Of a stretch of DNA of 64,000 nt, positions 38,732 to 47,649 are shown piece after piece. The position numbers and the translations under genes are program-made. Source of the DNA: Aeromonas finlandensis (GTDB lineage Bacteria; Pseudomonadota; Gammaproteobacteria; Enterobacterales; Aeromonadaceae); the NCBI RefSeq assembly GCF_000764645.1, contig NZ_JRGK01000032.1:42158-106157 (forward strand), written 5' to 3'. The first letter of the stretch is position 1. The number at the start of each line of letters is the position of its first letter. The notes beneath the pieces are model-generated. The model made no database searches. It saw nothing but the letters and a program-made list of their open reading frames with translations, and had not been told where the DNA came from.

Positions 38732-40102
38732 ATGTTGGAAAAAAGTCTCGAAGTACCTGCGGTCAATACCCGCCGTAACTTGTTGATGTTTCTGGTTCCG
38801 TCACTCATCGGGATCCTGCTGTTCATGACGCCGGTCGTCTACGACGGTAATGTCACTATCCCGGTGGCCGTGCTGGCCAAGCTGGTTCAGCGGGTGTTTG
38901 CCGATTATCTGGTCGCTATGGTCAGTGCGGTGATCACCACCACCATGCTGATGACGGTGATTGCCTGGTTGTTCAAGCCAGCGATTCTGGTGCGCCGTCC
39001 TTTCCTCAACAGTTTGTTCAATGTATCCCCTTTCTGGGCCTGTGTGCGGGTGCTGGGCGGTATCTTCGTGCTGCTGACCTTTTTCCAGGTGGGGCCAGAG
39101 GTGCTGTATTCTGGCGCAACCGGTGGGCTGGTGCTCAATGATCTGCTGCCGGTGCTCTTCTCGGTATTCCTCTTTGCCGGTCTGCTGCTGCCGTTGCTGC
39201 TCGATTTCGGGCTACTGGAGTTTGTCGGCACCATGATGACCCGCATCATGCGTCCGGTCTTCCGGTTGCCGGGTCGCTCCGCAGTGGACTGCTCTGCCTC
39301 CTGGCTCGGCGATGGCAGTGTCGGTATCCTGCTGACCAGCAAGCAGTACGAAGGGAAGTTCTATACCCAGCGTGAAGCCGCAGTGATCGGCACCACCTTC
39401 TCCGCGGTCTCCATCACCTTCTGTCTGGTGGTGATCGCCTAGGTGAAGCTGGAGCACATGTTCGTCCCCTTCTACCTGACTGTCAGCCTGGCAGGCGTGG
39501 TCGCAGCCATTGTGGTGCCGCGTCTGCCGCCGCTCTGCTGGAAGAAGGACATCTATGCCGATGGCACTCCCCTGTGCCGCAAGCAGGAGGCGGTGCCACA
39601 CCAGCACAGCGTGATGAGCTATGGTTTCGAGCGCGCACTGACCAAAGCTGACAGCATGACCGACCTGGGCGCCGTCGCGCGGGAAGGGGTGAAGAATGCG
39701 CTGGATATGGTGTTTGGCGTGTTGCCGGTGGTGATGGCGATCGGCACCTGTGCCCTGATGCTGGCCGAACACACCCCCATCTTCAACTGGCTGGGGGCGC
39801 CCTTTGTCCCCTTGCTGGAGCTGCTGCAACTGCCGGAGGCGGAAGCGGCCTCCAAGACCATCATGGTCGGTTTTGCCGACATGTTCATTCCGGCGGTGCT
39901 GGCCTCGACCATCGAGAGCGACATGACCCGCTTCGTGATTGCCGCCATGTCGGTGACCCAGCTCATCTATATGTCGGAAGTGGGTGCCCTGCTGCTGGGC
40001 AGCAAGATCCCGGTCAAGCTGTGGGAGCTGTTCGTCATCTTCCTGCTGCGTACCCTGGTCACCTTGCCGGTTATCGCCGTGGTAGCACACCTGCTGTTCT
40101 GA
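38732..40102 (+). pseudogene. YjiH-family membrane transporter gene interrupted by an in-frame amber codon at 39440
   Basis: One continuous frame of 456 codons coding for a polytopic nucleoside-recognition (gate) family membrane protein is broken by TAG after residue 236. Codons read ATC-GCC-TAG-GTG-AAG; the frame is unchanged on both sides, so one C-to-T change (CAG to TAG) explains it. The N-terminal piece ends within a membrane helix (SITFCLVVIA) and the C-terminal piece (39443-40102, 219 codons) carries on with LEHMFVPFYLTV and more helices. A GTG follows the TAG directly, with only a poor ribosome site. E. coli, as I recall, encodes related pieces as separate yjiH and yjiG. So a split functional gene, read-through or sequencing error cannot be excluded. 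The substrate is unknown. Confidence 0.75.
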
Positions 40103-40118
40103 TCGCGCAGTCGTGCTG

Positions 40119-40152
40119 AAAAAGGCCATCCCGCTTGCGGGGTGGCCTTTTT
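40119..40152 (+). terminator. Terminator after the yjiH-like gene
   Basis: AAAAAGGCCA / TGGCCTTTTT stem with an inner CCGC / GCGG stem, then TG. Confidence 0.82.
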
Positions 40153-40267
40153 GCATCTGGCGTTTTGCTTCATCCGTCATGCCATCAGGGGCAAATGTGT
40201 TCCGTTCGAACATCTCATGGTAGAGTGCCAGCTCTGTTAGCAAATTGTGATGCAATGGAGTGTCTTT

Positions 40268-41257
40268 ATGTCTGCCGTCCCTTATTCCGTGCTCGATCTG
40301 GTGCCTGTGGCCGAAGGTTCTGTGCCTGCCGAGTCGTTTCGCCGTTCGCGGGATCTTGCCCGCCATGCCGAGGGTTGGGGTTACCAGCGCTACTGGCTGG
40401 CCGAGCATCACAACATGCCGGGCATTGCCAGTGCCGCCACCTCGGTGCTGATCGGTCATCTGGCTGAGGCCACCACCACGTTGCGGATCGGGGCGGGTGG
40501 CATCATGTTGCCAAACCACTCGCCGCTGGTCATTGCCGAGCAGTTTGGCACTTTGGCTTCTCTCTATCCCGACCGCATCGATCTGGGCCTGGGCCGTGCG
40601 CCCGGTACCGATCAGCGCACCATGCGGGCGCTGCGGCGTATGGGCAGTGGCGAGGTGGATGATTTCCCGGCCGATGTGCGCGAGCTGATGAGTTACTTTG
40701 GCGACGAGATCGGCGCAGTGCAAGCGGTGCCCGGTCAGGGGCTGCATCTGCCCATCTGGCTGCTGGGCTCCAGCCTCTACAGCGCGCAACTGGCGGCGGC
40801 GATGGGCTTGCCGTTCGGTTTTGCCTCCCATTTCGCCCCTGCCATGTTGCTGCAAGCGCTGGAGATCTACCGCAGCCAGTATCGTCCCTCTGCTCGCTGG
40901 CCCAAGCCCCATGCGGTGGTCTGCATCAACATGATCGCCGCCGACAGCGAGCGTGAGGCCCGCTTCCAGTTCACCACCGTGCAGCAGCAGTTCTTGCGTC
41001 TCCATCGCGGTGACGCGGGCAAGCTGCCCGCGCCGGTTGTCCAGCTTGGTGACGAGTGGGCGCCCCGTGAGCTGATGGCGATGGAGCAGACCCTGGCCCG
41101 CTCTCTGGTGGGGGATCCTGAGCAGGTTCGTCACGGTCTCAAGGCGCTGCTGGCGGAAACCCGTGCCGATGAGCTGATGTTCAATGGCCCCATCGTCGAT
41201 CATCAGGCACGGCTGCGCTCATTCGAGATCGCTGCCGAGTTGATGCAGAGCCTCTAA
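40268..41257 (+). CDS. Luciferase-like flavin-dependent monooxygenase (YhbW type)
   Basis: 329 residues of the bacterial luciferase-like fold. Motifs are [13 protein letters not shown] at the start, [20 protein letters not shown] and [36 protein letters not shown] is the hallmark of the single-subunit YhbW-like group. ATG 40268 follows TGGAGTG. The natural substrate of this group is not known. A VOC-fold gene begins 3 bp after the stop, suggesting a two-gene operon. Confidence 0.85.
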   Translation: MSAVPYSVLDLVPVAEGSVPAESFRRSRDLARHAEGWGYQRYWLAEHHNMPGIASAATSVLIGHLAEATTTLRIGAGGIMLPNHSPLVIAEQFGTLASLYPDRIDLGLGRAPGTDQRTMRALRRMGSGEVDDFPADVRELMSYFGDEIGAVQAVPGQGLHLPIWLLGSSLYSAQLAAAMGLPFGFASHFAPAMLLQALEIYRSQYRPSARWPKPHAVVCINMIAADSEREARFQFTTVQQQFLRLHRGDAGKLPAPVVQLGDEWAPRELMAMEQTLARSLVGDPEQVRHGLKALLAETRADELMFNGPIVDHQARLRSFEIAAELMQSL

Positions 41258-41260
41258 GCC

Positions 41261-41707
41261 ATGACGAATCCAACTGTCGTGGTGGATGAGGTCTATTGGA
41301 GCCCCATGGTGCCGGAGCTGTCGGTCACCGATCTGGCTCGCTCTCTGGCGTTCTACACCGGCTTGTTGGGCTTTTCAGTCCGCTATCGGCGCGATGACCC
41401 TCCTTTTGTTTATCTGGAGCAGCAACAGGTACAGCTGATGCTGGAACAGGTTCATTCGGCGGGTTGGCAGGTCGGTACACTGGAACCACCGTTCGGTCGG
41501 GGGATCAATCTGCAGATGGAGCTGACCGATATTCAGCCGCTACTCGACCGATTGCAGCGCGCCGGCACTGCGCTGTTCCGGCAGCCCACTGAGGTCTGGT
41601 ATCCGGTGGGCGGGATGCTGGCCGGGCAGCGCGAATTTTTGCTGCAGGATCCCGATGGTTATCTGCTACGGTTTGTTCAATATCTGGGGGAACGAGTGGC
41701 TGACTGA
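41261..41707 (+). CDS. VOC (glyoxalase/bleomycin-resistance) superfamily protein
   Basis: 148 residues with the paired beta-alpha-beta-beta-beta units of the vicinal oxygen chelate fold. MVPELSVTDLARSLAFYTGLLGF opens unit one and EFLLQDPDGYLLRFVQYLG closes unit two. The absence of a full His/Glu metal set and the EQxxVQLML segment suggest a bleomycin-resistance-like binding protein rather than glyoxalase I. It is coupled to the luciferase-like gene; a shared pathway is inference. Confidence 0.82.
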   Translation: MTNPTVVVDEVYWSPMVPELSVTDLARSLAFYTGLLGFSVRYRRDDPPFVYLEQQQVQLMLEQVHSAGWQVGTLEPPFGRGINLQMELTDIQPLLDRLQRAGTALFRQPTEVWYPVGGMLAGQREFLLQDPDGYLLRFVQYLGERVAD

Positions 41708-41830
41708 CAAGCTTTAAATCTTAACCATCTGATTTTAAAGGACTGTCAGATAGATGTCGGCCATCTGTCGTGTCACCTTTCGCGGCGCAAGCCCTATGCT
41801 GGCCCTGTCAATTACCACAAGGAGTGCGAG

Positions 41831-42331
41831 ATGATCGTCAGGAAGTTGAGATTGCAACGGGGTTGGTCCCAGGATCAGTTGGCGACGTTGACTGGTTTGA
41901 GTGTCCGCACTATCCAGCGGATCGAGCAGGGGCAGCAACCCGGACTGGAATCTCTCAAGGCCCTGGCCTCCGTCTTTGAACTCGATGTGGCTCAACTGGA
42001 TGGGTCAGAGCAACAGGAGCGCGAGATGAGAGGAAGTGACACTATGGGTCAGGATGCGGTGCAGGTATCGGCAGAGGAGCGGGCGGCGATGCGCTATGTG
42101 GAGGAGCTCAAGGGCTTCTATCACCATGTCGCCAGCTATGTGGTGGTGATCTGCGGGCTGTTTGTCATCAACTACCTGAGCAATCCGGAGTATATCTGGG
42201 CCTGGTGGCCAACCCTGGGTTGGGGGCTGGGGCTTGCCTCCCATGCCATTCGGGTGTTTCAGCCCTTCAAGCTGTTTGGCCCCGAGTGGGAGCGGCGCCA
42301 GATCGAGAAGCGGCTGGGGCGCAAGTTGTAA
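41831..42331 (+). CDS. XRE-family HTH protein with a 2TM membrane domain
   Basis: 166 residues. The N-terminal Cro/CI-type HTH (residues 3-58: LRLQRGWSQDQLATLTGLS, RTIQRIEQGQ) is followed by a charged linker. The C-terminal 2TM domain (about 95-150) has two helices, HHVASYVVVICGLFVINYL and WWPTLGWGLGLASHAI, and a basic tail. A DNA-binding domain tethered to the membrane suggests membrane-linked regulation. AAGGAG precedes the ATG. Target genes are unknown; the adjacent AT-rich gene is one possibility. Confidence 0.87.
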   Translation: MIVRKLRLQRGWSQDQLATLTGLSVRTIQRIEQGQQPGLESLKALASVFELDVAQLDGSEQQEREMRGSDTMGQDAVQVSAEERAAMRYVEELKGFYHHVASYVVVICGLFVINYLSNPEYIWAWWPTLGWGLGLASHAIRVFQPFKLFGPEWERRQIEKRLGRKL

Positions 42332-42352
42332 TCTCAACACGATCACACATCT

Positions 42353-42400
42353 GCCCATATTTATATTACAGCATCATAGCTAATATCCCTGAATATGGGC
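42353..42400. repeat. 9-bp inverted repeat in the AT-rich intergenic region
   Basis: GCCCATATT (42353-42361) and AATATGGGC (42392-42400) can form a stem over a 30-base loop that itself has ATTA / TAAT pairing. Possible mRNA 3' end of the XRE gene, or an operator. Confidence 0.45.
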
Positions 42401-42546
42401 ATGTCCACGATGTGGAGTAATTCTATTTTGAGAACTGTCGCTGCCAAATATCCTTGGCTTGCAGCGAATTCATTTCGTGAATAAAAGTCACATATGGCTA
42501 TTATCGTCATGTAACATTTTTTGTATTTTTAGTTAAGGATGGTGGT

Positions 42547-43056
42547 ATGTTGCTTTTAAATATTTTAGCTGACACACCAGTATGGGTCTGGGCTCTGTTT
42601 GCTTTTCTCATTGCTACAGGGATAAATGCATTACGTGATAGAGAGATGAATGTTAAAGGATTATTCATTATGCCACTGTTCTTTCTCTTGTGGGGTGGAA
42701 TCTCCGTGATAGATGAACTGGCTTTCTTATTCTGGGGTTTGGCTGCTATGTTGGTGGGGCTGATGGCAGGCTATTGGACTGGCTGGTGTCTTTCGAGCGG
42801 TGGACCTCAGTTGAGGAATAAAGAGGGTACTAATTTAATTATCTGGCCTGGCACTCAGTGGGTTATCTTTTTTGTGATAATTACTTTCATTATAAAGTAC
42901 ACATTGAATATTTTTTTGAACATGGAGCCTGAGTTAAGGTTTTCATTGTGGTTCAATGTTGTTTTTGGTGTTTTAAGTGGCGTTATTAGCGGTGTGCTTT
43001 GGGGGCGTACGTTAAATTTATATTTAACCTATCGACAGGCCAATTCATGTGGTTAA
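42547..43056 (+). CDS. Hypothetical AT-rich integral membrane protein
   Basis: 169 residues, not recognised. About five hydrophobic helices are visible, including VWVWALFAFLIATGINAL, FIMPLFFLLWGGISVI, FLFWGLAAMLVGLMAG and WVIFFVIITFIIKYTLNIF, with the polar loop SSGGPQLRNKEGTN between helices 3 and 4. Codon use is strikingly AT-rich (TTA, AAT, ATT) compared with every neighbour, pointing to recent acquisition. AAGGATGGTGGT precedes the ATG. It lies alone between the XRE gene and apaH and is followed by an AT-rich perfect inverted repeat. Confidence 0.75.
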   Translation: MLLLNILADTPVWVWALFAFLIATGINALRDREMNVKGLFIMPLFFLLWGGISVIDELAFLFWGLAAMLVGLMAGYWTGWCLSSGGPQLRNKEGTNLIIWPGTQWVIFFVIITFIIKYTLNIFLNMEPELRFSLWFNVVFGVLSGVISGVLWGRTLNLYLTYRQANSCG

Positions 43057-43188
43057 CTATCCTCTCTACACCGCTTGGTTATAGCTGGAAATTTAAATTA
43101 TTAAGCATCCTTTTGTAATAAAATCAGTCATATTTCATTAGTTAGTATTCGGCATGTTGAAAATATATCTTTGTACAAACGGTAAGTC

Positions 43189-43230
43189 TTTTTTATATTG
43201 ATGATATTCATCCATCATCAATATAAAAAA
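43189..43230. terminator. AT-rich perfect 17-bp inverted repeat, probable bidirectional terminator
   Basis: TTTTTTATATTGATGAT (43189-43205) and its exact complement (43214-43230) surround an 8-base loop. Runs of six T and six A on the outside fit a bidirectional terminator, though the stem has little GC. The stretch 43057-43188 holds nothing recognisable. Confidence 0.6.
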
Positions 43231-43233
43231 CAG

Positions 43234-43260
43234 AAAGCCCGGCAGGTTGCCGGGCTTTGT
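43234..43260. terminator. GC-rich terminator after apaH
   Basis: Perfect 11-bp stem AAAGCCCGGCA / TGCCGGGCTTT with a three-base loop, four bases from the AT-rich inverted repeat; it would end the lptD-apaH operon on the minus strand. Confidence 0.82.
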
Positions 43261-43317
43261 TATTGATGCGGGTTTTGGCAATCCGTGCGGCAGCGACGCC
43301 TGATTGCTGCGCTCTGC

Positions 43318-44139
43318 CTAGCTGGCGTGAACCGGGCAGGGGGTGGCGATCAGGGCATCATCTTCGTAGCGCCACAGGGTAAGGCTGTTGCCCCAGACGC
43401 AGCCGGTATCGAGCGCCTTGATATCGCTCTTGCCGGTGTTGCCCATCAGGGCTGCCCAGTGGCCAAACACCAGGATGGGGTCATCTACGTGGTGCTCCCG
43501 CTGTTCGAACCAGGGACGCAGCCCCGGGGTCGACTCCTTGGGCCCCTTCTTGCATTTGAAGTCGAGACGACCGTCGAAATAGCAGAATCGCATCCGGGTG
43601 AAGGTGTTGATGATGTAGCGGTAGCGGTCGATCCCGACCAGATCATCTTTCCAGCCATCGGGCTGGTCGCCGTACATGTTGTGCAGCAGCCAGCTGTACT
43701 GGTCACCGCGCAGCAGGCTCTCCACCTCGCGGGCGCAGTTGCGGGCGGTGCGGGCATCCCACGCCGGGGAGATACCGGCATGCACCATCATGATGGGCAG
43801 ATCCGGATGCTCGGCCAGCAGCGGACGGTGGCGCAGCCACTCCAGCAGTTCATCCCGATCAGGGGCATCCATCAGGCTTTGCAGCTTGTCTTTCTTCTTG
43901 AGCGGCGCGACGCCATTGGCGACCGCCAGCAGGTGCAGGTCGTGGTTGCCAAGCACGGCGACGGCGCGGTTGCCCAACGCCTTGACGAAGCGCAATGTGT
44001 TGAGGGAGTCCGGGCCGCGGGCGACCAGGTCGCCGCAGAGCCAGAGCACGTCTTTGTCGGGATCGAACGCGGCAAGATCCAGCAGACGGCGCAAGTCGTC
44101 GTAACAGCCCTGGATGTCACCGACAAAACAGTTCGCCAT
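43318..44139 (-). CDS. apaH: Diadenosine tetraphosphatase ApaH (symmetrical)
   Basis: 273 residues (E. coli 280). Calcineurin-type metallophosphatase motifs are VGDIQGCYDDL, LCGDLVARGP, GNHDLHLLA and a later MVHAGISPAW. It hydrolyses Ap4A to two ADP and also removes Np4 caps from RNA 5' ends. Last gene of the lptD-surA-pdxA-rsmA-apaG-apaH series, 6 bp after apaG. Confidence 0.97.
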   Translation of the reverse strand: MANCFVGDIQGCYDDLRRLLDLAAFDPDKDVLWLCGDLVARGPDSLNTLRFVKALGNRAVAVLGNHDLHLLAVANGVAPLKKKDKLQSLMDAPDRDELLEWLRHRPLLAEHPDLPIMMVHAGISPAWDARTARNCAREVESLLRGDQYSWLLHNMYGDQPDGWKDDLVGIDRYRYIINTFTRMRFCYFDGRLDFKCKKGPKESTPGLRPWFEQREHHVDDPILVFGHWAALMGNTGKSDIKALDTGCVWGNSLTLWRYEDDALIATPCPVHAS

Positions 44140-44145
44140 GAAACC

Positions 44146-44508
44146 TCAGTTGATAATATTGGGGATGGCCAGCGTGAAGGGGGCGATGGGCGCCTCAAAC
44201 TGCTGGCCAGAGCCATCTTGCAGGGTGTAACTCCCCTCCATCACCCCGAGCGGGGTCGCCAGTGGCACACCACTCTGGTAGCGGTAGGTTTCCCCTTCGG
44301 CAATGACGGGTTGTTCCCCGACCACGCCCGGACCTTCTACTTCCAGCATCTTGCCATTGGCATCGGTGATGAGCCAGCGCCGGTGCAGCAGTTGCACCGG
44401 GCCGGGCCCCAGATTCTCAATCTCGATCAGATAGTGAAACTGGTAAGGGTCTTTGGATTCCGCCACATACACGGGGTATGGGCGGATCTCGATGTGCGGC
44501 TGAGCCAC
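44146..44508 (-). CDS. apaG: ApaG family protein (CO2+/MG2+ efflux-associated, FnIII-like fold)
   Basis: 120 residues (E. coli 125). Conserved family blocks are FHYLIEIENLGPGPVQLLHR, WLITDANG, VEGPGVVGEQPVI and PLGVMEGSYTL. The GTG at 44508, 4 bp after the rsmA stop, begins VAQPHIEIRP and gives the normal family length. A longer in-frame extension into rsmA is rejected. Biochemical role unclear; it always travels with rsmA and apaH. Confidence 0.92.
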   Translation of the reverse strand: MAQPHIEIRPYPVYVAESKDPYQFHYLIEIENLGPGPVQLLHRRWLITDANGKMLEVEGPGVVGEQPVIAEGETYRYQSGVPLATPLGVMEGSYTLQDGSGQQFEAPIAPFTLAIPNIIN

Positions 44509-44512
44509 AGGA

Positions 44513-45340
44513 TCAGGCCTGTTGCTGATCCGCCAACCAGTTGGCGATGATGACGAACTGCTCGAGGGAGAGGTTCTCCGGACGCAGGTTGCCATCGATA
44601 CCAAGCTCGGTCAGCTGGGCGTCGGTGATGAAGTTGGAGAAGCTGTTGCGAATGGTCTTGCGACGCTGGCCAAAGCCCTCGGTACAGACGCGGCTCAGGC
44701 AGCGCATGTCTTTCGCAACGATAGTCGGGTTCTTGTGCGGGATCAGGCGCACCACGGCAGAGTCCACTTTCGGCGCCGGTTTGAAGGCGCCCGGGCCCAC
44801 TTCCAGCACTGGCACCACCTGGCAGTAGTACTGCACCATGACGCTCAGGCGGCCATAGGCTTTGCTGCCAGGACCGGCACACATCCGCAATACCACTTCC
44901 TTTTGCAGCATGAAGTGCATGTCTTCAACCCGGTCGGCAAATTCGCACAGGTGGAAGATGAGCGGGGTGGAGATGTTGTAGGGCAGGTTGCCGAAGATGC
45001 GCAGCGGCGGCTTGCCTTCCCCCATCAGGGTGCCGAAGTCGAATCGCATGGCGTCCGCTTCGATGACGGTCAGCTTGTCCTTGAGGGTCGGGTGCTCGCG
45101 CAGGCGAGCTGCCAAGTCCCGGTCAAGCTCGACCACGGTCATCTTGTCCATCTGGGAGGCGACCGGTTCGGTCAGCGCGGCCAGACCCGGGCCGATCTCC
45201 ACCAGATTCTGACCCGGCTGCGGGTTGATGGCTGCGACGATCTGGTCGATCACATACCGGTCGTGCAAGAAGTTTTGACCGAAACGCTTACGGGCCGTGT
45301 GACCCATGTGCACCTTATTGCTCTGCACCTTACTGCTCAT
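44513..45340 (-). CDS. rsmA: 16S rRNA m6(2)A1518/A1519 dimethyltransferase RsmA (KsgA)
   Basis: 275 residues (E. coli 273). The [19 protein letters not shown] opening, the SAM-binding [12 protein letters not shown] and the catalytic NLPYNIST motif are all clear. It dimethylates two adjacent adenines in helix 45 of 16S rRNA and acts as a 30S assembly checkpoint; its loss gives kasugamycin resistance. The start overlaps the end of pdxA by 11 bp. Confidence 0.97.
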   Translation of the reverse strand: MSSKVQSNKVHMGHTARKRFGQNFLHDRYVIDQIVAAINPQPGQNLVEIGPGLAALTEPVASQMDKMTVVELDRDLAARLREHPTLKDKLTVIEADAMRFDFGTLMGEGKPPLRIFGNLPYNISTPLIFHLCEFADRVEDMHFMLQKEVVLRMCAGPGSKAYGRLSVMVQYYCQVVPVLEVGPGAFKPAPKVDSAVVRLIPHKNPTIVAKDMRCLSRVCTEGFGQRRKTIRNSFSNFITDAQLTELGIDGNLRPENLSLEQFVIIANWLADQQQA

Positions 45341-46325
45341 ATCTTTTTTTCTCTACCATCTTGATGGCGTGGTTAATCGCGGTGACAAGGCTGCCTGAAT
45401 CCGCCAGGCCCTTGCCTGCCAGATCCAGCGCAGTGCCGTGATCCACCGAAGTGCGGATGAAGGGAAGCCCCAGGGTGATATTGACCGAACTGCCGAAGCC
45501 CTTGTATTTGAGCACGGGCAGCCCTTGGTCGTGGTACATGGCGAGTACCGCATCCGCATCCTTGAGGTATTTCTCCTGGAACAGGGTGTCGGCCGGCAGG
45601 GGGCCGACCAGATCGATCCCCTCCTGGCGCAGATTGGCCAGAGCGGGTTCGATCACATCAATCTCTTCACGTCCGAGATGGCCACCTTCCCCGGCATGGG
45701 GATTGAGGCCGCAGACGTAAATACGGGGTTTGGCGATGCCAAACTTGGTGGCGAGATCCTCGTTGAGGATCCGGATCACCTTGCCGAGGCGATCCTCGGT
45801 GATGGCCATCGCCACATAGGCCAGCGGAATATGCGTGGTCGCCAGCGCGACCCGCAGCCCCTCGGTTGCCAGCAGCATCACCACATCGGCGGTGCCTGAC
45901 TGCTGGGCAAAGAACTCGGTGTGGCCGCTGAACGAGACGCCGGCCTGGTTGATGATCCCCTTGTGCACCGGCCCGGTCACCACGGCAGCAAATTCGCCGC
46001 TGAGGTTGCCATCGCAGGCGCGCTGCAGGGTCGCCAGCACATAGGCGCCATTGCCTTCGTTCAGCTCGCCCGGCACCACGGGGGCGCCGAGCGTGACTGG
46101 ACAGACGGTCAGGGTGCCCGCCCGCTGCGGGTGGGCAGAGGCGGCCGCATCATAGAGCTCAAGCTCGATGTTGAGCCCCAGCAGGGCTGCCCGCTCGCGC
46201 AGCAGCGCCGGATCTGCGATGACCACCAACTGGTGGGGCCAATCCTGCTGGGCAATTTGCAGCACCAGATCCGGGCCGATCCCGGCCGGTTCGCCCGGGG
46301 TAACGGCAAGGCGACGGCAGCTCAT
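45330..46325 (-). CDS. pdxA: 4-hydroxythreonine-4-phosphate dehydrogenase PdxA
   Basis: 331 residues (E. coli 329). It begins with the typical [15 protein letters not shown]. Metal-binding and active-site regions include [50 protein letters not shown] and [19 protein letters not shown]-dependent step in vitamin B6 synthesis. Its ATG shares a base with the surA TGA stop (TGATG), so they are coupled. Confidence 0.97.
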   Translation of the reverse strand: MSCRRLAVTPGEPAGIGPDLVLQIAQQDWPHQLVVIADPALLRERAALLGLNIELELYDAAASAHPQRAGTLTVCPVTLGAPVVPGELNEGNGAYVLATLQRACDGNLSGEFAAVVTGPVHKGIINQAGVSFSGHTEFFAQQSGTADVVMLLATEGLRVALATTHIPLAYVAMAITEDRLGKVIRILNEDLATKFGIAKPRIYVCGLNPHAGEGGHLGREEIDVIEPALANLRQEGIDLVGPLPADTLFQEKYLKDADAVLAMYHDQGLPVLKYKGFGSSVNITLGLPFIRTSVDHGTALDLAGKGLADSGSLVTAINHAIKMVEKKRYEQ

Positions 46326-47623
46326 CAGCTACCGGCTCCTTCGATCTGGATGTAGGCCTCGTCACGCAGCTCATCCAGCCACGCCTGGGACTCTTCCACG
46401 AAGCGGCGGTTGTAGATCAGCTGGTAGGCGCGCTGCTCCTGCGCCTTGTCGGTGGCATCCTGGCTGCGGCGATCTTCCACCTGCACGATGTGCCAGCCGT
46501 GGCTGGTACGGAACGGGGCACTGATCTGTCCCGGTTGCAGGCGGTTGACCATGTCACGGAACTCCGGCACATAGACGTTGGGATCAGACCAGCCCAGTTC
46601 GCCACCCTGCACCGCAGAGCCCGGATCTTCGGAGTACTTCTCTGCCATGCTGGCGAAGTTGGCCTTGCCGCTCTTGATGTCGTGCAGAATGCCGTCCAGC
46701 ATCCCCTTGGCTTTCTCTTCGCTCAGGATGATGGAGGGCTTGATCAGGATGTGACGGGCCTTCACCTCGGTCTGCATCACTTGCTGCTGACCCTTGGTGT
46801 CGAATACCTTGATGATGTGCAGGCCGGCGCCGGAGCGCAGCGGGCCGACGATGTCGCCCTTCTTGGCACCCTGCACCGCTTCTGCCATCAGGGTCGGCAT
46901 CTCTTGCGGGCTCATCCAGCCCCAGTCTCCCCCTTCCAGCGCCTTGGGACCGTTACTCTCGGCAATGGCCAGTTTGCGGAAGTCTGCACCCTGTTTGAGG
47001 GCGGCCAGAATGCGCTCGATCTTGCTCTTGGCGGCATCCAGCTGGGCGGCGGTGGGGTTGTCCGGCAGGGCAATCTGGATATGGCCGACGTGGTATTCGT
47101 TCTGCTGTTGACCCTGTTTTTTCAGGATCTCCACCACCTGCTTCACCTCCTGTTCGGAGATGTTGATGCGACGACGTACCTGATTGCGGCGTACCTCGTT
47201 CATCAGGATTTCGCGGCGTACTTCTTCGCGATACTGGGCATAGGTCAGCCCTTCTCGGTCGAGTTGGGCCCGCAGCTGCTCGAGGGTCATTTTGTTGTCG
47301 GCGGCGATGCCCTGAATAGCCTGTTCCAGCTGGGTGTCGCTGATCTTCAACCCCTGGCGTTCGGCCAGTTGCAGTTGCAGGCTCTCCTGGATCAGGCGAT
47401 CCAGCGCCTGTTTGCGCAGGGTGGCATCGTCAGGCAGTGATTGGCCGCTCTCTTGGGCGGAGAGTTTTACCTTGTTGACCAGTGCGTCCTGTTGACTGGA
47501 CAGCACCACGTCCTTGTTGACCACGGCCAGCACCTTGTCCATCAGCTCGGGCGCAGCCAGTGCGGCCTGGCTCATGGCGCCGAACATTCCCGCGGTCAGC
47601 AGGGCAATCAGGGTCTTTTTCAT
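46325..47623 (-). CDS. surA: Periplasmic peptidyl-prolyl isomerase and outer-membrane chaperone SurA
   Basis: 432 residues (E. coli 428). A signal peptide ending in AALAAPE is followed by an N-terminal chaperone domain ([16 protein letters not shown] onward). Two parvulin domains lie near residues 170-275 and 280-385, each with GxDF/GAxLG-type motifs ([15 protein letters not shown]). It escorts unfolded barrel proteins to the BAM complex. GAGAG spacing favours the second ATG (47623) over 47629. It lies between lptD, one of its main clients, and pdxA. Confidence 0.96.
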   Translation of the reverse strand: MKKTLIALLTAGMFGAMSQAALAAPELMDKVLAVVNKDVVLSSQQDALVNKVKLSAQESGQSLPDDATLRKQALDRLIQESLQLQLAERQGLKISDTQLEQAIQGIAADNKMTLEQLRAQLDREGLTYAQYREEVRREILMNEVRRNQVRRRINISEQEVKQVVEILKKQGQQQNEYHVGHIQIALPDNPTAAQLDAAKSKIERILAALKQGADFRKLAIAESNGPKALEGGDWGWMSPQEMPTLMAEAVQGAKKGDIVGPLRSGAGLHIIKVFDTKGQQQVMQTEVKARHILIKPSIILSEEKAKGMLDGILHDIKSGKANFASMAEKYSEDPGSAVQGGELGWSDPNVYVPEFRDMVNRLQPGQISAPFRTSHGWHIVQVEDRRSQDATDKAQEQRAYQLIYNRRFVEESQAWLDELRDEAYIQIEGAGS

Positions 47624-47649
47624 ATCCATCTCTCAAGGCTGGACCAGCA

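Noticed and set aside
39212..41203. 663-codon minus-strand frame across the yjiH-like and luciferase-like genes
   Set aside because: Spans two genes and a terminator, His/Gln/Arg-rich composition typical of antisense shadows in high-GC DNA.
43189..43260. Mobile-element end or attachment site at the paired inverted repeats
   Set aside because: No transposase, integrase or target duplication seen; two adjacent terminators explain the repeats.
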